Origin: Methylorubrum aminovorans
GTDB taxonomy: Bacteria > Pseudomonadota > Alphaproteobacteria > Rhizobiales > Beijerinckiaceae
Assembly (NCBI RefSeq): GCF_022179725.1
Contig: NZ_BPRC01000005.1
Span: 124,001 to 188,000, forward strand
DNA: 64,000 bases
Direction: 5' to 3'
The translations under genes and the position numbers were made by a program. Shown in pieces: positions 36,743-46,467 of the stretch. The notes beneath the pieces are model-generated. The model was not told the DNA's origin and made no database searches. It was given only the letters and a program-made list of their open reading frames with translations. Each line of letters starts with the position of its first letter. The first letter of the stretch is position 1.

Positions 36743-37494
36743 TACGCAGCCTCGCTCGTGCGGTACTCGGCGTAGCCTGAGGCCTCGAGCTCCAGCGCCA
36801 GTTCCTTGCCGCCGGTCTTCACGATCTGGCCCTTCGACATGACGTGCACGGTGTCCGGCACGATGTGGTTGAGGAGCCGCTGGTAGTGGGTGATGACGAG
36901 GAAGGAGCGGCCCTGCGCGCGCAGCGCGTTCACACCCTCGGAGACGATGCGCAGCGCGTCGATGTCGAGGCCGGAATCGGTCTCGTCGAGCACGCAGAAC
37001 TTCGGCTGCAGCAGCGCCATCTGGAGGATCTCCATGCGCTTCTTCTCGCCGCCGGAGAAGCCGACGTTGAGCGCGCGCTTGAGCATCTCCTTGTTGATCT
37101 CGAGCTTGTCGGCCGCTGCGTTCACCGCGCGGATGAAGTCGGGGGTCGAGAGCTCGGCCTCGCCGCGGGCCTTGCGCTGCGCATTGAGGCACGCCTTGAG
37201 GAAGGTCATCGTGCCGACGCCGGGGATCTCCAGCGGGTACTGGAAGGCGAGGAAGATGCCGGCGGCGGCGCGCTCGTCGGCTGCCATCTCCAGCACGTTC
37301 TGCCCGTCGAGCAGGATCTCGCCGTCGAGGACCTCGTAGTCCTCCTTGCCGGCGATGACGTAGGAGAGCGTCGACTTGCCCGAGCCGTTCGGGCCCATGA
37401 TCGCGGCGACCTCGCCGTCGTTCACGGTCAGATTCAGGCCGTTGAGGATGCGGTTGTCCTCGATCTGCACGACGAGGTTTTTGATCTCAAGCAT
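36742..37494 (-). CDS. sufC: Fe-S cluster assembly ATPase SufC
   Basis: SufC is the ABC-type ATPase of the SufBC2D complex. The protein has 250 residues. Walker A is [10 protein letters not shown], the signature is [11 protein letters not shown], Walker B is [15 protein letters not shown], and the H-loop is VITHYQRLL. The Q-loop and the [12 protein letters not shown]-like helical insertion are typical of SufC. It is separated from the small cysteine-pair protein by 15 bases and overlaps sufD. Confidence 0.97.
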   Translation of the reverse strand: MLEIKNLVVQIEDNRILNGLNLTVNDGEVAAIMGPNGSGKSTLSYVIAGKEDYEVLDGEILLDGQNVLEMAADERAAAGIFLAFQYPLEIPGVGTMTFLKACLNAQRKARGEAELSTPDFIRAVNAAADKLEINKEMLKRALNVGFSGGEKKRMEILQMALLQPKFCVLDETDSGLDIDALRIVSEGVNALRAQGRSFLVITHYQRLLNHIVPDTVHVMSKGQIVKTGGKELALELEASGYAEYRTSEAA

Positions 37495-37509
37495 GTCCGT
37501 CCAAGTCCT

Positions 37510-37749
37510 TTAAAACCATTCCTGATGCATCGCCCGCAGGAAGGTGACACTCCCGGCCGGATGGCCGGACAGGTCACCGATGACTGCGTCGACGCCGCAC
37601 CGGGGACAGAGGGCGGTGCCTTCATCGGCAATCCACTCTCCGATCTCGTCCGGCGCGAACGTGTTCAGGCAGTAGAAGCAGCCGCACACGGCACTGCTCC
37701 TCACCTCGTCGGCGTGCCGCGCGCTGTGCCGGTGGGCCGCGCGCAGCAC
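37510..37749 (-). CDS. Small CxxC-CxxC protein inside the suf operon
   Basis: This 79-residue protein sits between sufB and sufC, 17 bases after sufB. It has CGCFYC and CPRC pairs spaced by about 25 residues (FYCLNTFAPDEIGEWIADEGTALCPRCGVDAVIGDLSG). This suggests a zinc ribbon or a metal-binding site. Similar small proteins are known as uncharacterised 'cytoplasmic proteins', but I know of no function and no fixed place in suf operons. The start is GTG. Its placement suggests a link to Fe-S assembly (inference). Confidence 0.75.
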   Translation of the reverse strand: MLRAAHRHSARHADEVRSSAVCGCFYCLNTFAPDEIGEWIADEGTALCPRCGVDAVIGDLSGHPAGSVTFLRAMHQEWF

Positions 37750-37766
37750 GTCCGTCTCGAAGGTCG

Positions 37767-39236
<1,470 letters not shown>

Positions 39237-39340
39237 TCAACGTCTCCTACCGACTCCGGCGTCAAGGACCGGGGGTTTCCAACGAAACGGCGGGGTGAGC
39301 GCCGAAAAAAATGGCTTGGGCGGGCGGCGCTGAGCGTTCC

Positions 39341-40513
39341 TCAGGCTGCCTGCCCTCGCCGCTGATATAGGGACGAAACGACCCGTTCGAACCCCGAAAC
39401 GAAGCGTGACGGGTCATCCGCACGCGAATTCCACCCGAAGCTGACGCGCAGCGCCCCTGCGGCGAGCGCAGGGCTCACGCCCATCGCCGCGAGGACGGGG
39501 GAGCGGGCCACCTTGCCCGAGGCGCAGGCCGAACCCGACGAGACGGACAGGCCGGCAAGATCAAGGGCGATCAGCGCCGTCGCGGCTTCCAGCCCCGGCA
39601 CGGCGAAGAGGAGGGTGTTGGGCAGGCGCGGCGCGCCCTCCCCGAACACCACGAGGTCCGGAGCGAGCGCCCGCAGGCGTCCTTCGAGGGCATCGCGCAA
39701 ACCCGCGAGCCGCGTCGCCTCGGCTTCCAGAGCATCCTGGGCGATCATCGCCGCCTCGCCCAGACCGACGATCCCCGAAAGGTTCTCGGTGCCGCCGCGC
39801 AGGCGCGCCTCCTGGCCGCCGCCGCGCAGGAAGGCCGCCTCCAGGCTCACACCCTCGGCCAGCACCATCGCGCCGACGCCTTTCGGTGCGGCGAACTTGT
39901 GGCCTGACAGGGTCAGGGCATCGAGGCCGAGCGCGGAAAAATCGAGCGGGATCTTTCCGACCGCCTGCACCGCATCGCTGTGAACCAGAGCCCGACCGTG
40001 GGCGCGGGCGAGCCGCACGATCTCGGCCAGCGGCTGCACCGCCCCGGTCTCGTTGTTGGCCGCATGGACCGAGATCAGCACGGTCTCGTTCCGGCAGGCT
40101 TCGAGCCGGGCCGCGAGGACGTCGAGCCGCAGCAGGCCGCTCTCGTCCACCGGCAGCACCTCGACCGCGTCCGGCGCGAAGCGGTGGCCCGCGGTGACGC
40201 AGGGATGCTCGGTGGCCGAGATCATCAACCGGGTGGGGGCAGGCAGGCCGGTCTTGCTCAGGGCGCCGGAGAGCACGGCGTTGGCGGCTTCCGTACCGCC
40301 GCTGGTGAAGGTGACGCGCTCCGGATTCGCACCGAGCAGAGCCGCGAGCCGCGCCCGTGCCGTCTGCAGCGCGTGGCGCGCCGCGCGGCCCTCGGCGTGG
40401 ATCGAGGAGGGATTGCCGGGCAGTTCGAGGGCGCGCACGACCGCCGCCGCGACTTCCGGACGCACCGGAGAGGTCGCATTGTGATCGAGATAGCTGCGCC
40501 CGCCTGACGTCAT
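39341..40513 (-). CDS. Cysteine desulfurase, IscS/NifS-like, leading the suf operon
   Basis: This 390-residue group I (IscS/NifS-type) PLP enzyme starts YLDHNATSPVRPEV. It has the PLP lysine in TLSGHKFAAPKG (about 205) and the reactive Cys in SVSSGSACASG (about 330). It reads into sufB after 104 bases on the same strand. With sufS downstream, the operon carries two different cysteine desulfurase types. In some alphaproteobacteria this gene leads the suf cluster in this way. It lies just downstream of two Irr-like boxes. Confidence 0.92.
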   Translation of the reverse strand: MTSGGRSYLDHNATSPVRPEVAAAVVRALELPGNPSSIHAEGRAARHALQTARARLAALLGANPERVTFTSGGTEAANAVLSGALSKTGLPAPTRLMISATEHPCVTAGHRFAPDAVEVLPVDESGLLRLDVLAARLEACRNETVLISVHAANNETGAVQPLAEIVRLARAHGRALVHSDAVQAVGKIPLDFSALGLDALTLSGHKFAAPKGVGAMVLAEGVSLEAAFLRGGGQEARLRGGTENLSGIVGLGEAAMIAQDALEAEATRLAGLRDALEGRLRALAPDLVVFGEGAPRLPNTLLFAVPGLEAATALIALDLAGLSVSSGSACASGKVARSPVLAAMGVSPALAAGALRVSFGWNSRADDPSRFVSGFERVVSSLYQRRGQAA

Positions 40514-40632
40514 CCTGCCGTTGCGCTCCGTATCGTCCTGCCAGATCCTGATTTTCTTGATTTCGCCCCCCTCCCCCGTGCTAAGCCGCGCGAAACGCGC
40601 CCTTGCATCGCAGGTCGAGGCCCGACGAACAG

Positions 40633-40668
40633 TTTAGAATTGTTCTAATCGCCTAGAATTATTCTAAG
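40633..40668 (-). promoter_or_regulatory. Two tandem Irr/ICE-like iron boxes
   Basis: TTAGAATTGTTCTAA (40634-40648) is a perfect palindrome. CTAGAATTATTCTAAG (40653-40668) is a second with the same TAGAA/TTCTA core. Their centres are 19 bp apart, so they lie on nearly the same DNA face. They match the known Rhizobiales Irr motif TTTAGAAnnnTTCTAAA. They lie 120 bases before the suf operon start and about 100 bases before the divergent hydrolase. Irr regulates iron-sulfur and heme genes in relation to heme and iron supply in relatives. Confidence 0.72.
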
Positions 40669-40770
40669 AGCGCTTGTAGGTGGCGCGCGCAACGAGTCAA
40701 GCCGTGACCGGCTCAGCCCCCATGCCTTCGCGAAAGCGCGGGGTGAGGGTCGGATCATCTCGAGGACACC

Positions 40771-41427
40771 ATGCCCGAAGTCATTTTCTCCGGCCCCGCC
40801 GGCCGTCTGGAAGGCCGTTACCAGGCCCCCAAGAAAAAGGGGGCGCCGATCGCGATCGTGCTCCACCCGCACCCCCAGTTCGGGGGCACGATGAACAATC
40901 AAATTGTGTACAATCTTTTCTACACCTTCGCCAATCGCGGATTCGCAGCCCTGCGCTTCAATTTCCGCGGGGTCGGTCGCAGCCAGGGCGCGTTCGACCA
41001 CGGCTCGGGCGAATTGTCCGACGCGGCCGCGGCGCTGGACTGGGTCCAGTCGGTCAACCCGGAGGCGAAGTCCTGCTGGATTGCGGGCGTGTCGTTCGGC
41101 TCGTGGATCGGCATGCAGTTGCTGATGCGCCGCCCCGAGATCGAGGGCTTCATCTCGATCGCCGCCATGGCCAACCGCTACGACTTCACCTTCCTGGCGC
41201 CCTGCCCCTCCTCCGGCCTGTTCGTGCACGGCTCGGAAGACCGGGTGGCGCCGGCCCGCGAGGTGATCCCGGTGATCGAGAAGGTGAAGACGCAGAAGGG
41301 CGTCATCATCGAGCACCAGATGGTCGAGGGCGCCAACCACTTCTTCGACGGCAAGGTCGACGAGTTGACCCAGACGGTCGACACCTATCTCGACAAGCGC
41401 CTCGGGACGAAGACCGAGGTGGCGTGA
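40771..41427 (+). CDS. Alpha/beta hydrolase
   Basis: This 218-residue serine hydrolase shows HPHPQFGGTMNNQ near the start, the nucleophile elbow GVSFGSW (Ser), and GASEGANHF-like His with the ED acid region. A dienelactone-type esterase or peptidase activity is possible; the substrate is unknown. It is divergent from the suf operon across the Irr-like boxes, a layout seen in related bacteria. It converges with the antitoxin gene across a perfect stem-loop. Confidence 0.85.
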   Translation: MPEVIFSGPAGRLEGRYQAPKKKGAPIAIVLHPHPQFGGTMNNQIVYNLFYTFANRGFAALRFNFRGVGRSQGAFDHGSGELSDAAAALDWVQSVNPEAKSCWIAGVSFGSWIGMQLLMRRPEIEGFISIAAMANRYDFTFLAPCPSSGLFVHGSEDRVAPAREVIPVIEKVKTQKGVIIEHQMVEGANHFFDGKVDELTQTVDTYLDKRLGTKTEVA

Positions 41428-41434
41428 TCCGCGT

Positions 41435-41461
41435 CAGCCCGCTGGCCCGACCAGCGGGCTG
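41435..41461. terminator. Bidirectional stem-loop
   Basis: A perfect 11-bp stem (CAGCCCGCTGG / CCAGCGGGCTG) with a CCCGA loop lies between the convergent hydrolase and antitoxin genes. It abuts the antitoxin stop. Confidence 0.7.
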
Positions 41462-41464
41462 CAT

Positions 41465-41752
41465 TCATACGAGTTCGACCCGCAAATCCCGTCCAACCGC
41501 GCGAGCGGCGCGCACCAGGGATTCCAACGTCGCGGCGCCATTCGACGGGTCGAGGAGACGGTCGACCTGAGCGCGGCTCGTCTGCATGAGTTCGGCCATC
41601 CGAACCTTGCTGATCTTCTGGCGCTTCATCTCCGATGCGATCTGCTCGGCGATGATGCTCTTGGCCGCCGCCGCCTTCACCTCTTCGGCAATGCCCTCGG
41701 CTTCGAGCCAGCTCTCGAAGCTCGATCCGATATGGGGGCTGTCCGCTCTCAT
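41465..41752 (-). CDS. Helix-turn-helix antitoxin
   Basis: This 95-residue XRE-type protein has its helix-turn-helix in the second half (KRQKISKVRMAELMQTSRAQVDRLLD). It resembles HigA-like antitoxins that bind their own promoter and the partner toxin. Its start overlaps the toxin stop (ATGA), so toxin and antitoxin are one transcript with the toxin first. Confidence 0.82.
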   Translation of the reverse strand: MRADSPHIGSSFESWLEAEGIAEEVKAAAAKSIIAEQIASEMKRQKISKVRMAELMQTSRAQVDRLLDPSNGAATLESLVRAARAVGRDLRVELV

Positions 41753-42096
41753 CTCGTCACTTCCTTTAAGCGCCGCCGTGCCAGTTCAAGCTCTGCCGCC
41801 GGCGTCCGCTGCGCCTTCTTGACGAAGGCATGCAGGGCAATCAGCTGGCCTTCGTGGAACCCGAACAGCAGGCGGGCTTCGCGTCGGCTCGGCAACGTCG
41901 AACGCACCTCGAACAATCCGCCCGCCATGGGCCGACAGACCGGCAACCCGATCGGCCAACCCAGTTGAACACGACGAACGTCGAAGCCGACGACGCGCTT
42001 GTCCTCCAGCGGCAATCCCCTCAGCCACTCGCGGACCGGCTCATGGCCTGCAGCGCTTCGATAGAAGACGAGAGGGATGGTCGGCACGGCAGACAT
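41749..42096 (-). CDS. RelE/HigB-type toxin (phage Gp49-like family)
   Basis: This 115-residue protein has the Gp49-like pattern VFYRSAAGHEPVREWLRGLP, FEVRSTLPSRREARLLFGFHEGQLIALHAFVKKAQRTP and then a charged C-terminal helix. The family typically cleaves ribosome-bound mRNA. The ATG at 42096 is preferred; a GTG-type alternative at 42129 would start inside the palindromic operator. It is the first gene of a toxin-first operon with the HTH antitoxin. Confidence 0.85.
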   Translation of the reverse strand: MSAVPTIPLVFYRSAAGHEPVREWLRGLPLEDKRVVGFDVRRVQLGWPIGLPVCRPMAGGLFEVRSTLPSRREARLLFGFHEGQLIALHAFVKKAQRTPAAELELARRRLKEVTR

Positions 42097-42104
42097 AACA
42101 AAAT

Positions 42105-42120
42105 GTACCGATAATGGTAC
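42105..42120 (-). promoter_or_regulatory. Palindrome overlapping the TA promoter
   Basis: GTACC-GATAAT-GGTAC is a short inverted repeat nine bases before the toxin start. The same bases give a CATTAT-like -10 box on the minus strand. This suggests a self-repressing operator, as is usual for such pairs, and a very short leader. Confidence 0.55.
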
Positions 42121-42135
42121 GTTCTGCAAGAGCCG

Positions 42136-45100
42136 TCACGCCGCCCGCGCCACCGGCTCCGCCACCGCGTGCACCACCGGCACGGCGGGCGCGCCCTCCC
42201 ATTCCGAATGCGCCGGGATCGACTCGCCCTTCATCACGATGGTGAGCGGGCGCAGCCGCGCATAGTCGCCGACATGGCTGTCGTAGAGGACGGTGGAGAA
42301 CGCCCCGACCGAGACGCCGCGCCCGACCACGACGCGCCCGACCTTCATGATGCGGTCCTCGTAGAGGTGGGTCTGGAGCGCTGCCGAGCGGTTGATGGTG
42401 ACGTAATCGCCGATCTCGACGCAGTCGAACTCGGTGATGTCGGTCATCAGCAGGCAGGTGCCCCGGCCCACCTTCACGCCGAACAGCCGCAGCGCCCAGG
42501 GCAGGAAGGGCGTGCCGGTCAGGTGCTCCAGCAGAACCTTGCCGGCCAAGCCCCAATAGGCCACCGCGATGGCCTCGGTGCGCATTGCCCACCACGACCA
42601 CATCGGCCGCATGCCGGGGCGGTAGCGCCCCATCAGCAGCCACTTGAGGGCGATGACGCTGCTCGTCTGGATCAGCGCGATGATCACGCTCGCGAGCACG
42701 AAGGCGAGCGCCAGCCCGCCCCAATCCTCGGCGAGGATTGCCGGGTAGAACACCCAGTCGATCGCGCAGATGGCGAGCGAGATGTAGAGCATCGGCGAGA
42801 ACGAGGTGGCGAAGGCCTCGAACAGGCCGCGCCGCAGCTTGGCCCCCACGCTCGGCTGGAAGGTCTGGGCGGCGGATCCGAGATCGACCTTCTGGCGCAC
42901 CGGCAGGCGGATCGGCGGCGAGCCGAACCACGTCTCGCCCGGCCCCATCGCCGCGTTGGCCGGCGGCTTCGACTTGATGCCGATCAGCACGTCGTCGGGC
43001 AGCCGCGTGCCCGGCGGCAGCACGCCGTCATTGCCGACGAAGACGCGGGCGCCGGTCTCGACGGTGTGAAGGTGCATCCAGCCGCGGCGGATCTCCTCCT
43101 CGCCGACCACCACCTCGTCGGCGATGAAGTTGTTGGGCCCGACCGAGACGAGGTCGTGGCGCGAGCCGAGATTGGTCGAGATCTCGGCGCCCCGGCCCAT
43201 CCTTGCCCCCATCAGCCGGTACCACGCCCGCATGTAGACGGTGGCGAACAGCGAGGAGAGCGTCTCCAGCGTCACCTCGGAGGCGAGCGCCACCAGCCAC
43301 TTGCGCAGGTAGAAGCCCGACCAGATCGAGAACGTGCCGGAGGTCTTCCGCGGCAGCACCGCCCAGCGGATCGCGGCGATGAGCAGCACCGTGCCCGCCG
43401 TCATCAGCATGGCGGTGGGCCAGGTCAGCAGCGGCAGGTAGACGTGGTAATCGACGTCGGTGATCTCCGAGAGGTGATCGGAGATCTGGTCGAACATGTA
43501 GAAGGCCGGGAAGATCGGCAGCAGGCCGACCGCCGGCACCGCCGCGAGCAGGAAGGCGTAGACCGCGCCGAACGCCGCCCGGCGGGCGGGCGAGGCGGTG
43601 GCAGGCTCGGGCAGCGCGGAGAAGTCGACGGTGCCGACCCGGCGGCCGGGCGAGCCGTCCCAGGCCTCGGCCGGGCCGATCTCGGTGCCGGCGGGCACGG
43701 TAGTGAGGTCGGCGATCTCGGCATGATCCCCGATCACCACGCCGGGGCCGATGACGCAGGAGGCGCCGATGGCGACATCCTCGCCGATCTCGACGGAGCC
43801 GATGACGAGTTCGTTGCCGACCACCTCGGCATTGGCGATGACGAGGCGCCCGCCGAGCGAGGATCCGCGGCCGACGGTGAGGAGGTCGGCAGCCCCCACG
43901 TCGAGGTCGGAGACCAGCACGTCGTCGCCGATCCTGGCGCCGAGCAGCCGCAGATAGGCGACGATGGCGGGCGAGCCCTGGAGCCACTTGATATGGACCA
44001 GCGGCGTCAGGCGCTGCGCCAGCCACCAGCGGTAATAATAGACGCCCCAGAGCGGGTAGCGGCCCGGTTTGGTCCGCCCGAGGATCAGCCACTTGGCGGC
44101 AATCGCGATCGCCGCCGTCACCGCGTTGATGCCGATATAGACGAGCAGCAGGACGCCGAGCTCGCCCCAGAAGCCTAAGCCCCCGCCGGTCAGCAACAGG
44201 TAGGTGACGAAGATGCCGAGCCACTGCGCGGTGGCGAGCGCGATGACGAACGGGAGAGCCGCCGCCTGGGCCAGCCCGCACAGGGCGCGCCGCAGGAGCG
44301 GGGGCGGCGTGAAGCTCAGGTCCCGGATCGCGGTCTGCGCGCCGACGCCGCCGGTGCGCTCGATCAGGCTCGCCGCCATCGCCCGGAGCTTGCGACCGGT
44401 ATAGACGTCCTGCAGGGTGATGCCGGCGAGCGCCGGCGTCGCGCGCACCGCGCCGACGAAGCGGGCGGCGAGCAGCGAGTGGCCGCCGAGTTCGGAGAAG
44501 AAGTCGGCCTCAAGCCCGATCGGCCCATCGCCGAACACCGTCTTGGCGGCGGCCAGCAGCGCCGCCTCGGTCTCGTTGTCGGGGGGCTCCTGCTCGCCCT
44601 CGGCCACCGCGACCGTCAGGGGGGCAATCCGCAGGGCCTTGCGGTCGACCTTGCCGGAGGTGAGCCGGGGCAGGGTCTCGACCGTCTCGAAATGGCCGGG
44701 CACCATGTAGGGCGGCATCTGCGCGGCCAGGCTCTTGCGGAGCGCCGCCCGGTCGAGCCCGGCGCCGCGCTCGGGCACGAGGAAAGCCACGAGGCGATCG
44801 ACCTCATCGTCGCGGCGCAGGACCACCGCGGCCTGGTTGATGCCCGCCTCGCCCCGGATGCGGGCCTCGATCTCGCCGAGCTCGACGCGAAAGCCGCGGA
44901 TTTTGACCTGATCGTCGATGCGGCCGTGGAAGACGATGTCGCCCTCCGTCGTCATCGAGACGGCGTCGCCCGAGCGGTAGAGCACCGGGTCGGTCCCGTC
45001 GGACGGGTAGGGGTTGGCGACGAATTTCTCCGCCGTCAGTTCGGGCCGCTTGAGATAGCCCGCCGCGACGCCGGGGCCGCCGATCAGCAATTCGCCTTGC

Positions 45101-46320
45101 TCGCCGGGCCCGAGCAGGTTCAGGGCCTCGTCGGCGACATAGACGGAGTAATTCGGGATCGGGCCGCCGATGGTGACGGGCCGGCCCGGCCGCATCTCGG
45201 CGGCGGTCGCCACCACGGTGGCTTCCGTCGGGCCGTAGGTGTTGAACAGGCGCCGCTCACCGGTCGCCCAGCGCGCCACCAGCGGCTCGGGCAGGGCCTC
45301 TCCCCCGAGCAGGACGAGGCGGACGCTCGGCAGATCGCCGGGGATCATCGCGAGCAGGGTCGGCACCGTGTCGAGCACGGTGATGCCGGCCTGCGCGATG
45401 ATCGCGGGCAGCGACTCGACATCGCCCATCATCGCGGGGCTCGCCACGAACAGGCAGGCGCCGACGAGATAGGGGACCCAGATCTCCTCCATCGAGAGAT
45501 CGAAGGCCACCGAGGCGCCCTGGAACACCACGTCGTCGGCGCGGAGGCCGTAGACGGCGTTGCCCGAGCGCAGGAAGTGGCAGATGTTGGCGTGGCTGAT
45601 GACGATGCCCTTCGGCACGCCGGTCGAGCCCGAGGTGTAGATCAGGTAGGCCGGGTGCGCCGGGGTCAGCCCGGCAGCATCGAGATCGGGCGCAGAGGCG
45701 CCCTGCCCCGCCGCCAGCACCTCAGACGTCGTCAGCGCGGGCGTGCCCTCCGGCGCCTGGGGGCGCAGCGCCTCCGAGACGAGGAGCGCCTTGGCCTCGG
45801 CATCGCCCAGGCAGACCGCGACGCGGTCGGCGGGCGCCTCCGCGTCGAAGGGAAGCCAGGCGGCGCCGGATTTGGCGATGCCGATCTGCGCGATCAGCAG
45901 TTCGGTGCCGCGGGCCATCCATAGGCCCACCACATCCCCCGGCCCGATACCGCGGGCGGACAGCCCTGCGGCGAGGGCGTCGGAGCGGGCATCGACCTGC
46001 GCATAAGTCAGGACCGGGCGGGGACCGTCCGCGCCGGGCGCGGCGGCGTCGATCAGGCAGGGCGCATCGGCCCGCTCCCGCGCGCTCGCCCGGAACAGGG
46101 CGGCGAGCGTCTCCCGGCGGATCAGGTCGGGGCGCGCGGCCCCCCGCAGGATAGCCCGGCCGCCGCGGCTTCCGCCCGGTCCCTCGTCGTGCCGCCCCGC
46201 CTCGGCGAGGCCGCCCCTCCGATGCTCTGCTGCCGATTCCACGTGCTGCTCATTCCCGGATCGGTCGAACCTCGCGCCGACGCTCACGGCGCGCGCGGTC
46301 ACCCGCCCCATGATCGGCAC
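42136..46320 (-). CDS. Pls-like membrane nonribosomal peptide synthetase
   Basis: This protein of about 1,390 residues has the layout of epsilon-poly-lysine synthetase (Pls). The adenylation domain spans about 70-560 (YTSGSTGVPKG, 228-238). The carrier-protein serine is in LGGHSLL (S615). Three pairs of membrane helices (about 690-745, 915-1000, 1160-1240) alternate with three left-handed beta-helix (hexapeptide) domains. By eye, the pocket residues are D274, L275, E278, D317, L337, G339, T361, V369, V370 and K557. The two acidic residues suit a basic amino acid. There is no condensation or thioesterase domain. The product could be a homopolymer of a basic amino acid or a modified amino acid (inference). 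GTG at 46320 and ATG at 46311 both fit; AAGGG lies upstream. No phosphopantetheinyl transferase is nearby. Confidence 0.82.
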   Translation of the reverse strand: MPIMGRVTARAVSVGARFDRSGNEQHVESAAEHRRGGLAEAGRHDEGPGGSRGGRAILRGAARPDLIRRETLAALFRASARERADAPCLIDAAAPGADGPRPVLTYAQVDARSDALAAGLSARGIGPGDVVGLWMARGTELLIAQIGIAKSGAAWLPFDAEAPADRVAVCLGDAEAKALLVSEALRPQAPEGTPALTTSEVLAAGQGASAPDLDAAGLTPAHPAYLIYTSGSTGVPKGIVISHANICHFLRSGNAVYGLRADDVVFQGASVAFDLSMEEIWVPYLVGACLFVASPAMMGDVESLPAIIAQAGITVLDTVPTLLAMIPGDLPSVRLVLLGGEALPEPLVARWATGERRLFNTYGPTEATVVATAAEMRPGRPVTIGGPIPNYSVYVADEALNLLGPGEQGELLIGGPGVAAGYLKRPELTAEKFVANPYPSDGTDPVLYRSGDAVSMTTEGDIVFHGRIDDQVKIRGFRVELGEIEARIRGEAGINQAAVVLRRDDEVDRLVAFLVPERGAGLDRAALRKSLAAQMPPYMVPGHFETVETLPRLTSGKVDRKALRIAPLTVAVAEGEQEPPDNETEAALLAAAKTVFGDGPIGLEADFFSELGGHSLLAARFVGAVRATPALAGITLQDVYTGRKLRAMAASLIERTGGVGAQTAIRDLSFTPPPLLRRALCGLAQAAALPFVIALATAQWLGIFVTYLLLTGGGLGFWGELGVLLLVYIGINAVTAAIAIAAKWLILGRTKPGRYPLWGVYYYRWWLAQRLTPLVHIKWLQGSPAIVAYLRLLGARIGDDVLVSDLDVGAADLLTVGRGSSLGGRLVIANAEVVGNELVIGSVEIGEDVAIGASCVIGPGVVIGDHAEIADLTTVPAGTEIGPAEAWDGSPGRRVGTVDFSALPEPATASPARRAAFGAVYAFLLAAVPAVGLLPIFPAFYMFDQISDHLSEITDVDYHVYLPLLTWPTAMLMTAGTVLLIAAIRWAVLPRKTSGTFSIWSGFYLRKWLVALASEVTLETLSSLFATVYMRAWYRLMGARMGRGAEISTNLGSRHDLVSVGPNNFIADEVVVGEEEIRRGWMHLHTVETGARVFVGNDGVLPPGTRLPDDVLIGIKSKPPANAAMGPGETWFGSPPIRLPVRQKVDLGSAAQTFQPSVGAKLRRGLFEAFATSFSPMLYISLAICAIDWVFYPAILAEDWGGLALAFVLASVIIALIQTSSVIALKWLLMGRYRPGMRPMWSWWAMRTEAIAVAYWGLAGKVLLEHLTGTPFLPWALRLFGVKVGRGTCLLMTDITEFDCVEIGDYVTINRSAALQTHLYEDRIMKVGRVVVGRGVSVGAFSTVLYDSHVGDYARLRPLTIVMKGESIPAHSEWEGAPAVPVVHAVAEPVARAA

Positions 46321-46467
46321 CCTTGGCGGTTTTACGACAGGATCGGGCCCAACGAATGATCGTGGGCCGGCAACCCGCCCGGATGTCCCGCACGCTCTTC
46401 CTATACGGGATGGGCGGCCAGGGAACCGGTGCTGCCGAACACGCCGAAGCCGCGGCGCATGCGCGGC

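Noticed and set aside
42169-44178. Plus-strand frame of 669 codons opposite the NRPS
   Set aside because: No recognisable domain is present, and the minus strand holds clear adenylation, carrier and beta-helix domains.
42096-46320. TA pair and NRPS as one acquired island
   Set aside because: They lie side by side on one strand, but I see no boundary repeats, tRNA or change in base composition to support joint transfer.
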